DNA from: Roseinatronobacter sp. S2
Lineage (GTDB): Bacteria > Pseudomonadota > Alphaproteobacteria > Rhodobacterales > Rhodobacteraceae
DNA length: 64,000 nucleotides
Direction of reading: 5' to 3'
Assembly: GCF_029581395.1 (NCBI RefSeq)
Contig: NZ_CP121113.1
Span: forward strand, 2,104,001 to 2,168,000
In this document: positions 18,572 through 26,984 of the stretch, in pieces
Position numbering within the stretch: the first letter of the stretch is position 1
Layout: every line of letters begins with the position of its first letter
Notes under the pieces: model-generated
The model's database searches: none
Told to the model about the DNA's origin: nothing
What the model saw: the letters and a program-made list of their open reading frames with translations, nothing else
Position numbers and translations under genes: made by a program

Positions 18572-18593
18572 GACGCCGATATAAATCGGCGTC
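18572..18593 (+). terminator. Hairpin after the EF-hand gene
   Basis: Perfect 9-bp stem GACGCCGAT / ATCGGCGTC with an ATAA tetraloop, followed by GCTTCAGTATTTC. Upstream of it (18510-18560) lies another weaker nested inverted repeat with two CATATG copies. Confidence 0.55.
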
Positions 18594-18640
18594 GCTTCAG
18601 TATTTCAAACAAATGTCATTTTGTCGAGGATAGTGTCACG

Positions 18641-18672
18641 AAAAAAGTGGCGCCCCGAAAGGGCGCCACTTT
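18641..18672 (-). terminator. Intrinsic terminator of rpsB-tsf
   Basis: A 12-bp stem AAAGTGGCGCCC / GGGCGCCACTTT with a 5-nt loop lies directly after tsf on the minus strand. The stem ends in an uninterrupted T-tract (A6 on the plus strand at 18641-18646). Confidence 0.92.
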
Positions 18673-18694
18673 ACAATCAAGCTGGCAGTCGCAA

Positions 18695-19567
18695 TTAACC
18701 CTGAAGTTTTGCAACTTCGGCAGCGAAATCTTCTTCTTTTTTCTCAATGCCTTCGCCAACTTCCATGCGGATGAAGGCAAGCACTTCGACGCCTGCATCG
18801 CTGGCAACTTCGGCAACGGTCTTGTCGGGGTCCATGACGAATTTCTGTCCAAGAAGTGTGACTTCTTCAAAGAATTTCTTCATGCGGCCTTCAATCATCT
18901 TTTCGATGACGGCCTCTGGCTTGCCGGATTCGCGCGCCTGTTCGGTCAGAACGGATTTTTCACGCTCGATCAGTGCAGGGTCCAGGTCGGCTTGGGACAG
19001 CGACGCAGGGTTGGTGGCGGCAATGTGCATTGCGATTTGCTTGCCGATACCGCTGTCCGTGCCTTTCAGCGCGACCAGAACACCGATCTTGCCCATGCCA
19101 TCGGTGGCGGCGTTGTGGACATAGGCCGCAACCGCATCCCCTTCGACCAGCGCCATGCGGCGCAGTGTCATATTCTCGCCGATTTTTGCGATGGCGTCGG
19201 TCAGCACGGTCGAAACCGGTTTGCCGTCCAGTTGGGCCGCATTCAGCGCGTCCACATCGGACACGGTCAGCGCGACATTGGTAATGCCAGAAACCATGCC
19301 CTGAAATTCGGCATTCTTGGCAACAAAATCGGTTTCGGAATTGATCTCGACCGCAACACCCTTGGCGCCGTCAACGGCCACGCCAACCAGCCCTTCGGCC
19401 GCAACACGTCCGGATTTTTTCGCGGCCTTGGCCAACCCTTTGGTGCGCAGCCAGTCCTGGGCCGCTTCCATGTCGCCGTTATTTTCAGTCAGCGCTTTTT
19501 TCGCGTCCATCATGCCTGCGCCTGTGGTTTCGCGCAGTTCTTTCACCATTGCAGCGGTGATGGTCAT
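18695..19567 (-). CDS. tsf: Translation elongation factor Ts
   Basis: Guanine nucleotide exchange factor for EF-Tu, cytoplasmic. The 290-aa product starts with the family N-terminus ([26 protein letters not shown]), containing the [12 protein letters not shown] signature, followed by the core segment [15 protein letters not shown] near residue 75 that contacts EF-Tu. Length is typical for alphaproteobacteria. It lies 78 nt downstream of rpsB on the same strand, the classical rpsB-tsf order, and is followed by a strong terminator. Confidence 0.97.
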   Translation of the reverse strand: MTITAAMVKELRETTGAGMMDAKKALTENNGDMEAAQDWLRTKGLAKAAKKSGRVAAEGLVGVAVDGAKGVAVEINSETDFVAKNAEFQGMVSGITNVALTVSDVDALNAAQLDGKPVSTVLTDAIAKIGENMTLRRMALVEGDAVAAYVHNAATDGMGKIGVLVALKGTDSGIGKQIAMHIAATNPASLSQADLDPALIEREKSVLTEQARESGKPEAVIEKMIEGRMKKFFEEVTLLGQKFVMDPDKTVAEVASDAGVEVLAFIRMEVGEGIEKKEEDFAAEVAKLQG

Positions 19568-19645
19568 TGTTCTTACTCCTGCAAAAGAAGGAAACAGAGG
19601 CGTTGAACCACGCCCCTGTCACAATTTCATGTCAAAAACTGGCGC

Positions 19646-20425
19646 TTATGCGTCCGAAGGTTCAGCAACCGGTTCGGCCAGTGCTTCCTCTGTCGGGGTT
19701 TCTTCCAGCGCGCCGACATCGATACCAGCAGCGCCCATCTGCGCGCTCATCCCGTCAAGGGCGGCACGGGCAACCAGATCGCAATACAGCGAAATCGCGC
19801 GCGATGCGTCGTCATTGCCGGGGATGATGTAATCAACACCATCGGGCGAGCAGTTGGTGTCAACCACGGCCACAACCGGAATGCCCAGCTTGCGCGCTTC
19901 TGCGATGGCCAGATCTTCCTTGTTGACGTCGATGACGAACAGCAGGTTAGGGAGCCCGCCCATATCGCGGATACCGCCAAGGCTGGCTTGCAGTTTCGTT
20001 TGCTCGCGTTCCATGCCAAGACGCTCTTTCTTGGTCAGGCCTTCGGCACCGCCATCAAGCTGCTCGTCAATGGATTTCAGCCGCGAAATCGACTGCGACA
20101 CGGTTTTCCAGTTGGTCAGCGTGCCACCCAGCCAGCGGTGGTTCATGAAATACTGGGCTGAACGCTCGGCCGCATCTGCAATCGGGGCCTGTGCCTGACG
20201 TTTGGTGCCGACAAATAGCACACGCCCGCCTTTTGCAACGGTTTCGCGCACAACATTCAGTGCCGCGTCCAGCATGGGGACGGTTTGCGTCAGGTCCATG
20301 ATGTGGATGCCGTTGCGTTCGCCATAGATATATGGCCCCATACGCGGGTTCCAGCGCTGTGTCTGGTGGCCGAAGTGAACGCCAGCTTCCAAAAGCTGAC
20401 GCAGTGTGAATTCAGGAAGCGCCAT
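19646..20425 (-). CDS. rpsB: 30S ribosomal protein S2
   Basis: Primary component of the small ribosomal subunit. The start [20 protein letters not shown] at 20425 is the universal S2 beginning, with AAAGGAAAA upstream. Signature segments include [32 protein letters not shown] and [35 protein letters not shown]. The 259-aa length is normal, with an acidic C-terminal extension ([19 protein letters not shown]). It is the first gene of the rpsB-tsf operon and has a structured leader. Confidence 0.97.
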   Translation of the reverse strand: MALPEFTLRQLLEAGVHFGHQTQRWNPRMGPYIYGERNGIHIMDLTQTVPMLDAALNVVRETVAKGGRVLFVGTKRQAQAPIADAAERSAQYFMNHRWLGGTLTNWKTVSQSISRLKSIDEQLDGGAEGLTKKERLGMEREQTKLQASLGGIRDMGGLPNLLFVIDVNKEDLAIAEARKLGIPVVAVVDTNCSPDGVDYIIPGNDDASRAISLYCDLVARAALDGMSAQMGAAGIDVGALEETPTEEALAEPVAEPSDA

Positions 20426-20452
20426 ATCGTTTTCCTTTCCGGTTTGCGCCTG

Positions 20453-20526
20453 GGTAGGGGATTTGAAGGCCATTGCCTCAACCGGTGGACCGCGGGGGAT
20501 GTCTGTCCCTTGGCCCTGCCCCTACC
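20453..20526 (-). promoter_or_regulatory. Structured rpsB leader (possible S2 autoregulatory r-leader)
   Basis: The perfect 8-bp arms GGTAGGGG (20453-20460) and CCCCTACC (20519-20526) enclose about 58 nt with further GGCC and CCGC/GCGG complementarity. The closing stem ends 27 nt before the rpsB start, so the folded leader would sit just ahead of the ribosome binding site. S2 is known to repress its own operon in bacteria; that this fold is the target is inference. Confidence 0.45.
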
Positions 20527-20625
20527 TGTGAAGTGGTGCCCCATTAGCCGCAGATAGAACCCGATGCAATAGGCAATGTGCAGCGTCTGCTTCGCAAACT
20601 GTCATTGCGCGCCCATGCTGGCGGT

Positions 20626-21453
20626 TCAAGCCAACGCCGACCGCGCATCCTGCAAAAGCTGTTGCCGCCCGATGGCACTATAGAACCGCGCCACCAAATC
20701 AGCATATGGTCCGTCCAGAAGTTCATCGCGCAGCACGCTTCGTGCCGGAGCATCCACCTGTTGCCACCGCGCCTCCAGCGTGTCGGGCGACAGGCTGTAA
20801 CCGGCCTTGTCTGAAAAGAACGTGTTACCGCCGCCGCCAAATCGCGACAAGCCGGTCTGCAACTGCGTTGGTTGCAAGTCCAGCGCCGCCGCAATGTCAT
20901 CGCGCGCAGCCATGCCCCCGATAAAACCGTTATAATGGACCCGATGCACCCGCCAATGTGCTGCATGCCGCGACAGCTGGTCGGTTTCAGCCAGAAATTC
21001 CCGCGCCAGACTTGCCCATGACCGTAAATGATGCGCCCGCCTGCGGGCCTTGCGGTTCTCATCTTCCGCAACCCAGCCAGCCCGGTCAAGAACCTGAAGC
21101 AAGCTGGCAAAGGCATTCAGCGGATCGCGCAGGAACAGGATGATATCGACTCTCGCATCCGGGGGCAGGCAACGTGAAACCTGTGACCAGTTCAGAACCT
21201 GATCCAGCGTGCGGTCCTCGACGCTGAAAGCCAGCAGCGGGGTGTCAACATGATCACCTTCAGGGCTGGCAGCAGCGTCCCTGCCGTCCTGGCGCAAAGC
21301 GCGCGCTGCGGCAAAATGCGCCCGCGTCACATTCACATTGTTGTAATAGGTCCAGGGCTGTTTCGCCCCCGCCAGAACCCATTCCAGAAAGGCGTGATGC
21401 CCGCTGCGCCGTGTGGCAATGCATAACAGTCGGCGTTTATTGGTCTGGGTCAT
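20626..21453 (-). CDS. Sulfotransferase-like protein
   Basis: A 275-aa cytoplasmic protein. A P-loop-like start (LLCIATRRSGHHAFLEWVL) resembles the PAPS 5'-phosphosulfate loop of sulfotransferases (x-x-R-S-G-[ST/H]), and the 3'-phosphate-binding-like segment RVDIILFLRDPLNAFASLLQ near residue 100 matches the 'RDP...S' motif. It could transfer sulfate from PAPS to a glycan, lipid or small molecule; the acceptor is unknown. It lies between deoD and rpsB on the minus strand, only 28 nt after deoD, so it may share its transcript. The family call rests on these two motifs only. Confidence 0.65.
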   Translation of the reverse strand: MTQTNKRRLLCIATRRSGHHAFLEWVLAGAKQPWTYYNNVNVTRAHFAAARALRQDGRDAAASPEGDHVDTPLLAFSVEDRTLDQVLNWSQVSRCLPPDARVDIILFLRDPLNAFASLLQVLDRAGWVAEDENRKARRRAHHLRSWASLAREFLAETDQLSRHAAHWRVHRVHYNGFIGGMAARDDIAAALDLQPTQLQTGLSRFGGGGNTFFSDKAGYSLSPDTLEARWQQVDAPARSVLRDELLDGPYADLVARFYSAIGRQQLLQDARSALA

Positions 21454-21481
21454 GATATTCTCTTGTTGGTCATCAGCATGG

Positions 21482-22210
21482 TCATTTCACATCAGATGCA
21501 GCTTCTGGAGCAAAGGTCGCGCGCAACGCAATTTCAAACATTTGCGAAAAACTTTGTTCGCGCGCCCGGGTATCAAGCGCTTGTTTCTTCAGCAAATGGT
21601 CCGATACCGTCATCACTGCCAGCGCGCGCGCGCCGAAACGGGCTGCAACAGCATATAACTCCGCCGCTTCCATCTCGACCGCAAGAACGCCGTGGCGGGT
21701 CATGATCGCGTTCAGGTCGGGGCGTTCGTCATAAAACGTGTCGGAGCTGTAGACATTGCCCACATGAACCGGCTGCCCTAGGTCGCAAGCCGCATCATGG
21801 GCCGCGCGCAACAGGCCGAAATCTGCACAAGGTGCGAACTGCACGTCGCTGAACAGCGGTTTTGACGGGGTGGATATGGTCGTGCAGGTCTGGGCCAGCA
21901 CGATGTCGCGCAAATTCACATGGTCTTGCATCGCGCCGGTGGACCCCACACGAATAAGCGTGCGCGCCCCGTAATCGCGGATCAGTTCATGCGCATAGAT
22001 CGACATCGACGCCATGCCCATGCCGGAGGCATGAATGCTGACACGGTGACCGCGCCATGTGCCGGTATAACCCAGCATGCCGCGCACCTGATTGACACAT
22101 TCAGCGTCGCTCAGAAACCGTTCCGCCGCCCATTTTGCGCGCATCGGATCGCCCGGCATCAGAACTGTTTCGGCAATTTCCCCCGGCTTCGCACCGATAT
22201 GAAGTGTCAT
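21482..22210 (-). CDS. deoD: Purine nucleoside phosphorylase, DeoD type
   Basis: Phosphorolysis of purine (deoxy)nucleosides to free base and (deoxy)ribose-1-phosphate. The 242-aa product has the DeoD N-terminus ([30 protein letters not shown]), [29 protein letters not shown] near residue 85 and the purine/ribose contact region [16 protein letters not shown] near 175. Length is normal for the trimeric-type hexamer. It is divergent from hisB. Salvage partner of the de novo purine genes in the window. Confidence 0.95.
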   Translation of the reverse strand: MTLHIGAKPGEIAETVLMPGDPMRAKWAAERFLSDAECVNQVRGMLGYTGTWRGHRVSIHASGMGMASMSIYAHELIRDYGARTLIRVGSTGAMQDHVNLRDIVLAQTCTTISTPSKPLFSDVQFAPCADFGLLRAAHDAACDLGQPVHVGNVYSSDTFYDERPDLNAIMTRHGVLAVEMEAAELYAVAARFGARALAVMTVSDHLLKKQALDTRAREQSFSQMFEIALRATFAPEAASDVK

Positions 22211-22315
22211 CTGCGCCCCTTTTCATATGTTGCGCCCAGATTGCCCCCTTCCCCCGACCCGCGCAAGCGCCTATACCACGCACGCACGCCCAGATAGAAG
22301 AATGAAGGATTGCCC

Positions 22316-22903
22316 ATGCGCGAGGCTTTGATCACCCGCAAAACCGCCGAGACCGAAATTTCGGCCAGCGTCAATCTGGACGGAAGCGGCGCTTATGACA
22401 TTCAGACCGGCGTGGGGTTCTTCGATCACATGCTGGACCAGCTTGCGCGCCATTCGCTGATCGACATCACGCTGAAGGCTGCGGGCGATCTGCATGTTGA
22501 TGATCATCACACCGTCGAGGATTGCGGCATAGCGCTGGGTCAGGCGATTGCGCAGGCATTGGGCGACAAGCGCGGCATCCGGCGCTATGGCGAATGTCAC
22601 CTGCCTATGGATGATGCGCAGGTCCGCTGCGCGCTGGACCTGTCGGCGCGGCCCTATCTGGTGTGGAACGTAGATTTTCCCAGCGAGAAGATAGGCACAT
22701 TCGACACCGAACTGGTGCGCGAGTTCTTTCAGGCGCTGGCCACGCATGGCGGGATCACGCTGCATATCGACCAGATCCACGGCATCAACAGCCACCATAT
22801 TTCCGAGGCGGCCTTCAAGGCGGTTGCGCGCGCGCTGCGCATGGCTGTGGAAACAGACCCGCGTAAAGGCGATGCGATCCCGTCCACCAAGGGGGCATTG
22901 TAG
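22316..22903 (+). CDS. hisB: Imidazoleglycerol-phosphate dehydratase
   Basis: Dehydrates imidazole glycerol phosphate to imidazole acetol phosphate (histidine synthesis). The 195-aa monofunctional enzyme carries the metal-binding His clusters: [13 protein letters not shown] near residue 36, [16 protein letters not shown] near 63, and the C-terminal [12 protein letters not shown] near 160. AAGGA 6 nt before the ATG at 22316 favours it over the TTG two codons earlier. It lies 6 nt before hisH. The usual hisA and hisF do not follow. Confidence 0.96.
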   Translation: MREALITRKTAETEISASVNLDGSGAYDIQTGVGFFDHMLDQLARHSLIDITLKAAGDLHVDDHHTVEDCGIALGQAIAQALGDKRGIRRYGECHLPMDDAQVRCALDLSARPYLVWNVDFPSEKIGTFDTELVREFFQALATHGGITLHIDQIHGINSHHISEAAFKAVARALRMAVETDPRKGDAIPSTKGAL

Positions 22904-22909
22904 GCGCAT

Positions 22910-23548
22910 ATGCTGACAGTTCTGGTTGATTACGAAAGCGGCAATCTGCATTCCGCCGAAAAAGCGTTTCAGCGCATGTCGGCCGAGACAGGCGCGGGTG
23001 ATGTGCTGGTCAGTGCGCGCGCCGAAGATGTGGCGCGCGCAACCCGCATCGTGCTGCCCGGCGATGGCGCCTATCCCGCCTGTCGTCGCGCGCTGGGTGC
23101 GGTGGACGGGCTGACCGATGCGCTGGAAGAAGCCGTGCTGAAGCGCGCGGTGCCGTTCATGGGTATTTGCGTGGGCATGCAGATGCTGGCAAGTATGGGG
23201 CGCGAATATGAAGATGTGGCCGGTCTGGACTGGATCGGTGGCGAAGTCGTGCGCATTGCCCCCGATAACCCCGCGCTGAAAGTGCCGCATATGGGCTGGA
23301 ATGATCTGGTGATCGACCGCGCTCATCCGGTGCTTGAAGGCGTCAGCAGCGGGGATCACGCCTATTTCGTGCACAGCTATCAGTTTCGCGTGGCTGACCC
23401 CGCGCATCTGCTGGCACATGTCGATTATGACGGGCCGGTGACCGCGATTGTGGCGCGCGACAATATTGTCGGCACGCAGTTTCACCCTGAAAAATCGCAG
23501 GCCACCGGCCTGCGGATGATTTCTAATTTCTTGCGCTGGACACCATAA
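22910..23548 (+). CDS. hisH: Imidazole glycerol phosphate synthase, glutaminase subunit
   Basis: Glutamine amidotransferase (class I) that feeds ammonia to HisF. The 212-aa protein has the catalytic Cys in FMGICVGMQMLA near residue 85 and the His-Glu pair in GTQFHPEKSQ near 193, plus LPGDGAYPACRR. It overlaps or abuts hisB (6-nt gap) and forms a short hisB-hisH operon. Its partner hisF, normally two genes downstream in this family, is missing here; a structured repeat element and rluB follow instead. Confidence 0.96.
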   Translation: MLTVLVDYESGNLHSAEKAFQRMSAETGAGDVLVSARAEDVARATRIVLPGDGAYPACRRALGAVDGLTDALEEAVLKRAVPFMGICVGMQMLASMGREYEDVAGLDWIGGEVVRIAPDNPALKVPHMGWNDLVIDRAHPVLEGVSSGDHAYFVHSYQFRVADPAHLLAHVDYDGPVTAIVARDNIVGTQFHPEKSQATGLRMISNFLRWTP

Positions 23549-23559
23549 GGGGCTGTGCG

Positions 23560-23624
23560 GGGGGCGCTGCCCCCTCTTGGGCCTTTGGCCCAATTCACCC
23601 CCGGAGTATTTTTGGCAAGATGAA
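23560..23624 (+). repeat. Structured intergenic element, copy 2
   Basis: Plus-strand order: hairpin GGGGGC/GCCCCC (23560-23574), hairpin TTGGGCC-TTT-GGCCCAA (23577-23593), spacer TTCACCCC, then GGAGTATTTTTGGCAAGATG (23603-23622) continuing AA. The arrangement is the same as copy 4 (reverse strand at 41031), including the spacer, with changed but still paired stem bases. Confidence 0.7.
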
Positions 23625-23640
23625 ACCCATGGAGGGGCAG

Positions 23641-24660
23641 ATGTCCGAGGACGGATCACGCATTGCCAAGGTTCTGGCCCGCGCAGGTGTCGCATCGCGC
23701 CGCGAGGCCGAGGTGATGATCACCGCAGGCCGCGTTGCGGTGAATGGCAAACGCATTGACAGCCCCGCGTTGAATGTCACCACGCGCGACCGCATCAGCG
23801 TTGATGGCAAGCCGCTTGCCGCGGCGGAACCTGCGCGCCTGTGGATGTATCACAAGCCGCTGGGACTGGTGACGACCACGCGGGATGAACAGGGCCGCCA
23901 GACCGTGTTTGACGCCCTGCCCGACGATATGCCCCGCGTCATGTCAATCGGGCGGCTGGACCTGAATTCTGAGGGGTTGTTGCTGCTGACCAATGACGGG
24001 GATCTGAAACGCCGTCTGGAACTGCCCAGCACAGGCTGGCTGCGCAAATACCGCGTGCGCGTGAATGGCACCCCGACCGACGACATGCTGGCCCCCTTGC
24101 GCGACGGTGTGAAAATAGAAGGCGAGCGGTTCCAGCCCATGATCGTCAACATTGACCGCCAGCAAGGTGCCAATGCGTGGCTGACCATCGGCATTCGCGA
24201 AGGCAAGAACCGCGAAATCCGCCGGGCCATGGATCATGTCGGGCTAAGCGTGAACCGCCTGATCCGTGTCAGCTATGGCCCGTTTCAACTGGGGCAACTG
24301 GCCAAAGGTGCTGTGGCTGAAGTGAAATCGCGTGTCTTGCGCGAACAGCTTGGTGAAGCGACCCCGCAGGAAGATGTGGTCGTCAAGGGCAAGAAGCCAA
24401 GGCCCGCAGGATTGAAACCCACAGGGCAGAAACCATCGGGACCAAAGCCGTTAGCTCAAAAGCCACAGGGCAAGCGGACCCCGAACCCCGACAGCAAAGC
24501 GCCAGGTACAGGGCCGCGCACAGGGCCAAACAAAGGACCAAATGCGGGGCCACGCCCCCAGCGCGCCAACAGCGCGCCCCGCACCGCAACCGCCCGCGGC
24601 GCGGGTCCGGCCAAGGGTATGGCCGGGAAAGCCGCCCGCCCCCCGAAATCAAAGCGTTAG
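23641..24660 (+). CDS. rluB: RluB/RsuA-family pseudouridine synthase with a long Pro/Lys/Gly tail
   Basis: Isomerises a specific uridine of rRNA (23S U2605 if a true RluB). It has an N-terminal S4 RNA-binding domain (IAKVLARAGVASRREAEVMI), then the synthase core with catalytic Asp in SIGRLDLNSEGLLLLTNDG near residue 105, KYRVRVNG, and the RsuA-type GKNREIRRAMDHVGLSVNRLIRVSYGPF stretch near 190. From about residue 245 the protein is a 95-residue low-complexity tail rich in K-P, Q-K-P and G-P repeats, probably disordered and RNA-binding. GGAGGGG directly before the ATG at 23641 selects it over the ATGs at 23620 (inside the repeat element) and 23632. Confidence 0.9.
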   Translation: MSEDGSRIAKVLARAGVASRREAEVMITAGRVAVNGKRIDSPALNVTTRDRISVDGKPLAAAEPARLWMYHKPLGLVTTTRDEQGRQTVFDALPDDMPRVMSIGRLDLNSEGLLLLTNDGDLKRRLELPSTGWLRKYRVRVNGTPTDDMLAPLRDGVKIEGERFQPMIVNIDRQQGANAWLTIGIREGKNREIRRAMDHVGLSVNRLIRVSYGPFQLGQLAKGAVAEVKSRVLREQLGEATPQEDVVVKGKKPRPAGLKPTGQKPSGPKPLAQKPQGKRTPNPDSKAPGTGPRTGPNKGPNAGPRPQRANSAPRTATARGAGPAKGMAGKAARPPKSKR

Positions 24661-24774
24661 GCCGCAAAAGTCAGAGATTTCGCTTATCTGCGGCGCGGCT
24701 GGTAATCCATCCTTTCAATCTGGTTCATCAGCTTTTATATTTTAGTCTTGTTCGGCCTATATATCGGGGATCAG

Positions 24775-24852
24775 ATGACTACGGGATTGCAAAAGACATC
24801 CTATGCGCTTCTTCTGGCCTTGATCGTGTATGTAGCCATTGTAGGGGGCTAG
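24775..24852 (+). CDS. 25-residue single-TM peptide at the head of the telA operon
   Basis: A short frame encoding MTTGLQKTSYALLLALIVYV plus AIVGG: one hydrophobic helix flanked by a short polar N-terminus. GGGGA lies 4 nt before the ATG, and the stop is 3 nt before the start of the XpaC-like gene, so it looks like a translated first cistron. It is too short to assign; a membrane micropeptide or a leader controlling the operon are both possible. Confidence 0.5.
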   Translation: MTTGLQKTSYALLLALIVYVAIVGG

Positions 24853-24855
24853 AAA

Positions 24856-25719
24856 ATGACCCAGCGTTTTGGTGGACGTTTCAGCCCCAATGCTGACCAA
24901 CGCCCCCTTGCATCTGCGCCAGTCCGCCCCCATCCGGTGGGCGCGCGGGTCAATCTGCTTTTTGTCGTCCCGTTCGCCTTTGCCATCCGTGCGTTTTTCA
25001 ATGATCCGGTCGGGCTTGCGCTGAACCTTGGCGCGTTCGCGGTGCTGATGCTGGCGGCATGGCTGACCCGCGAAGGGGTTCTTGCGCAGGCTGCCTATGA
25101 GGCGCGCAAGATCGCACGCAGGCCCGCCATTCCGCGCAAAATATTTGCATCTGTCCTGACGGGCGGCGGGCTGGCATTGGCAGGGTTGTCTGGCGGCATG
25201 GGCGCTGCACTTATATTCGGCATATTGGGCGCAGTTCTGCATTTCGGTGCTTTCGGGCCGGACCCGTTGAGCGATAAGGGCATGGAAGGTGTAGACACGT
25301 TCCAGACCGACCGCGTCACACGCGCAGTTGAGGAGGCAGAGACCCACCTGTCGGCCATGCAAGACGCAATCAAGCGCAGCGGGGACCGCGCGTTGGCCGG
25401 TCGGGTCGAAAGTTTTGGCGCGACACTCCGGCAATTATTCCGTGCGGTCGAGCACGACCCCAGACGGCTGAGTGCGGCGCGGCGATATCTTGGAATTTAC
25501 CTGATTGGCGCGCGGGATGCGACGGTCAAGTTCGCCGATCTTTATGCGCGGAACCGCGACCAGCAAGCGCGCGTTGAATATCTGGCACTTCTGGACGATC
25601 TTGAAAACCGCTTCGCGCTGCGACGCGAAGCCTTGCTGGAAGATGACCGCACCGATCTGGAGATCGAGATAGAAGTCTTGCGCGAACGGCTGGAGCGTGA
25701 AGGTCTGCGCGCAGAGTGA
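24856..25719 (+). CDS. XpaC-like (5-bromo-4-chloroindolyl phosphate hydrolysis family) membrane protein
   Basis: A 287-aa protein with a positively charged N-terminus, two hydrophobic regions (residues ~32-75 and ~98-135) and a long helical, charged C-terminal part ending in an acidic/basic coiled coil (DLEIEIEVLRERLEREGL). This architecture and its position directly upstream of telA match the XpaC family, which is typically paired with TelA in membrane or toxic-anion stress clusters. No hydrolase motif is visible; the family name is historical. Start ATG 24856 lies 3 nt after the upstream peptide's stop. Confidence 0.75.
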   Translation: MTQRFGGRFSPNADQRPLASAPVRPHPVGARVNLLFVVPFAFAIRAFFNDPVGLALNLGAFAVLMLAAWLTREGVLAQAAYEARKIARRPAIPRKIFASVLTGGGLALAGLSGGMGAALIFGILGAVLHFGAFGPDPLSDKGMEGVDTFQTDRVTRAVEEAETHLSAMQDAIKRSGDRALAGRVESFGATLRQLFRAVEHDPRRLSAARRYLGIYLIGARDATVKFADLYARNRDQQARVEYLALLDDLENRFALRREALLEDDRTDLEIEIEVLRERLEREGLRAE

Positions 25720-25768
25720 AGTATGATTTATTTTTGTTCGGTTTATGAAGTATGAGAGGAACACTGCA

Positions 25769-26962
25769 ATGTCAGACGCCATCCGCCAAGAGGCCGCGAG
25801 CCTTACCAAAGAGATAGACGCTGTGGTGGCGATGCCTCTGGCAGACCCTGCAACAGATATGCCCACCCTTGAAAGCGCGCCCGCAACGGATGCAGACGCC
25901 ATCAAGGCGCGCATGGGTGAGATCGACATGGGGTCGAGCAGCACCATCATTGGCTTCGGGTCGCGCGCGCAGATGGATCTGCAACAGATATCGCAGGCGA
26001 TGCTGGCGGATGTGAAGAACAAGGATCTGGGACCGGCAGGCGATGGATTGCGCGAAATGGTGTCCACATTGCGCGGGTTTTCGGTCAGCGAACTGGACAC
26101 CCGCCGCAAGCGCAGCTGGTGGGAACGCCTGACCGGTGCTGCGGCGCCGATGGTGAAATTTCAGGAACGCTACAACACCGTTCAATCCCAGATCGACCGG
26201 ATTACGGGAAGCTTGCTGAACCACGAAACCGCGCTGCTGAAAGACATCAAGGCGCTGGACAAGCTGTATGAAAAGACGCTGGAATTCTATCATGAACTGG
26301 CGATCTATATTGCTGCGGGCGAAGCCAAGCTGAAGGACCTTGACGCAACGGACATTCCTGCAAAGGAAGCCGAAGTTGCTGCCGCTGATGAAAGCGACAA
26401 GGTGCTGAAAGCGCAGGAATTGCGCGACATTCGTGCCGCACGCGATGATCTGGAACGCCGTGTGCATGACCTGAAGCTGACACGTCAGGTGACGATGCAG
26501 TCGCTGCCCTCCATCCGGCTGGTGCAGGAAAACGACAAAAGCCTTGTCACCAAAATCAATTCCACATTGGTCAACACTGTGCCACTTTGGGAAACGCAAC
26601 TGGCGCAGGCGCTGACAATCCAACGCTCGCGCGAAGCGGCACAGGCGGTGCGTGCCGCCAATGACCTGACCAATGAATTGCTGACCTCGAACGCCGAGAA
26701 CCTGCGCGATGCCAACCGCGAAGTGCGCGAGGAAATCGAGCGCGGCGTGTTTGATATTGAAGCGGTCAGACAGGCGAATGAAACGCTTATCGCGACTATC
26801 GAGGACAGTTTGCAGATTGCCGATGACGGGCGCACAAAGCGTGCCGCGGCAGAGGAAGAACTGACCCGCATGGAAGCTGATCTGCGCAAATCCCTGTCAT
26901 CTGCGCGGTCATCTGCACGCGATGGTGACACTGCGGCGGATACCGGTTCGCAAAAGGCATGA
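25769..26962 (+). CDS. telA: TelA family toxic anion resistance protein
   Basis: A 397-aa cytoplasmic, almost all-helical protein of the TelA/KlaA family (tellurite and other toxic anion or antibiotic stress). Typical segments are GFGSRAQMDLQQISQAML near residue 65, RRKRSWWERLTGA, FQERYNTVQSQIDRI near 135, LLKDIKALDKLYEKTLEFYHELAIYIAAGE, and QTLTIQRSREAAQAV-like QALTIQRS near 285. AGAGGA precedes the ATG at 25769. It lies between the XpaC-like gene and a lipoprotein in a six-gene string. The biochemical activity of the family is unknown; a role in envelope integrity is inferred from context. Confidence 0.88.
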   Translation: MSDAIRQEAASLTKEIDAVVAMPLADPATDMPTLESAPATDADAIKARMGEIDMGSSSTIIGFGSRAQMDLQQISQAMLADVKNKDLGPAGDGLREMVSTLRGFSVSELDTRRKRSWWERLTGAAAPMVKFQERYNTVQSQIDRITGSLLNHETALLKDIKALDKLYEKTLEFYHELAIYIAAGEAKLKDLDATDIPAKEAEVAAADESDKVLKAQELRDIRAARDDLERRVHDLKLTRQVTMQSLPSIRLVQENDKSLVTKINSTLVNTVPLWETQLAQALTIQRSREAAQAVRAANDLTNELLTSNAENLRDANREVREEIERGVFDIEAVRQANETLIATIEDSLQIADDGRTKRAAAEEELTRMEADLRKSLSSARSSARDGDTAADTGSQKA

Positions 26963-26984
26963 TCTGATGGTTTGGGGGCGTGAC

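Noticed and set aside
22271..23695. 474-codon frame antisense to hisB-hisH
   Set aside because: Opposite two highly conserved enzymes; H/R/A-rich shadow.
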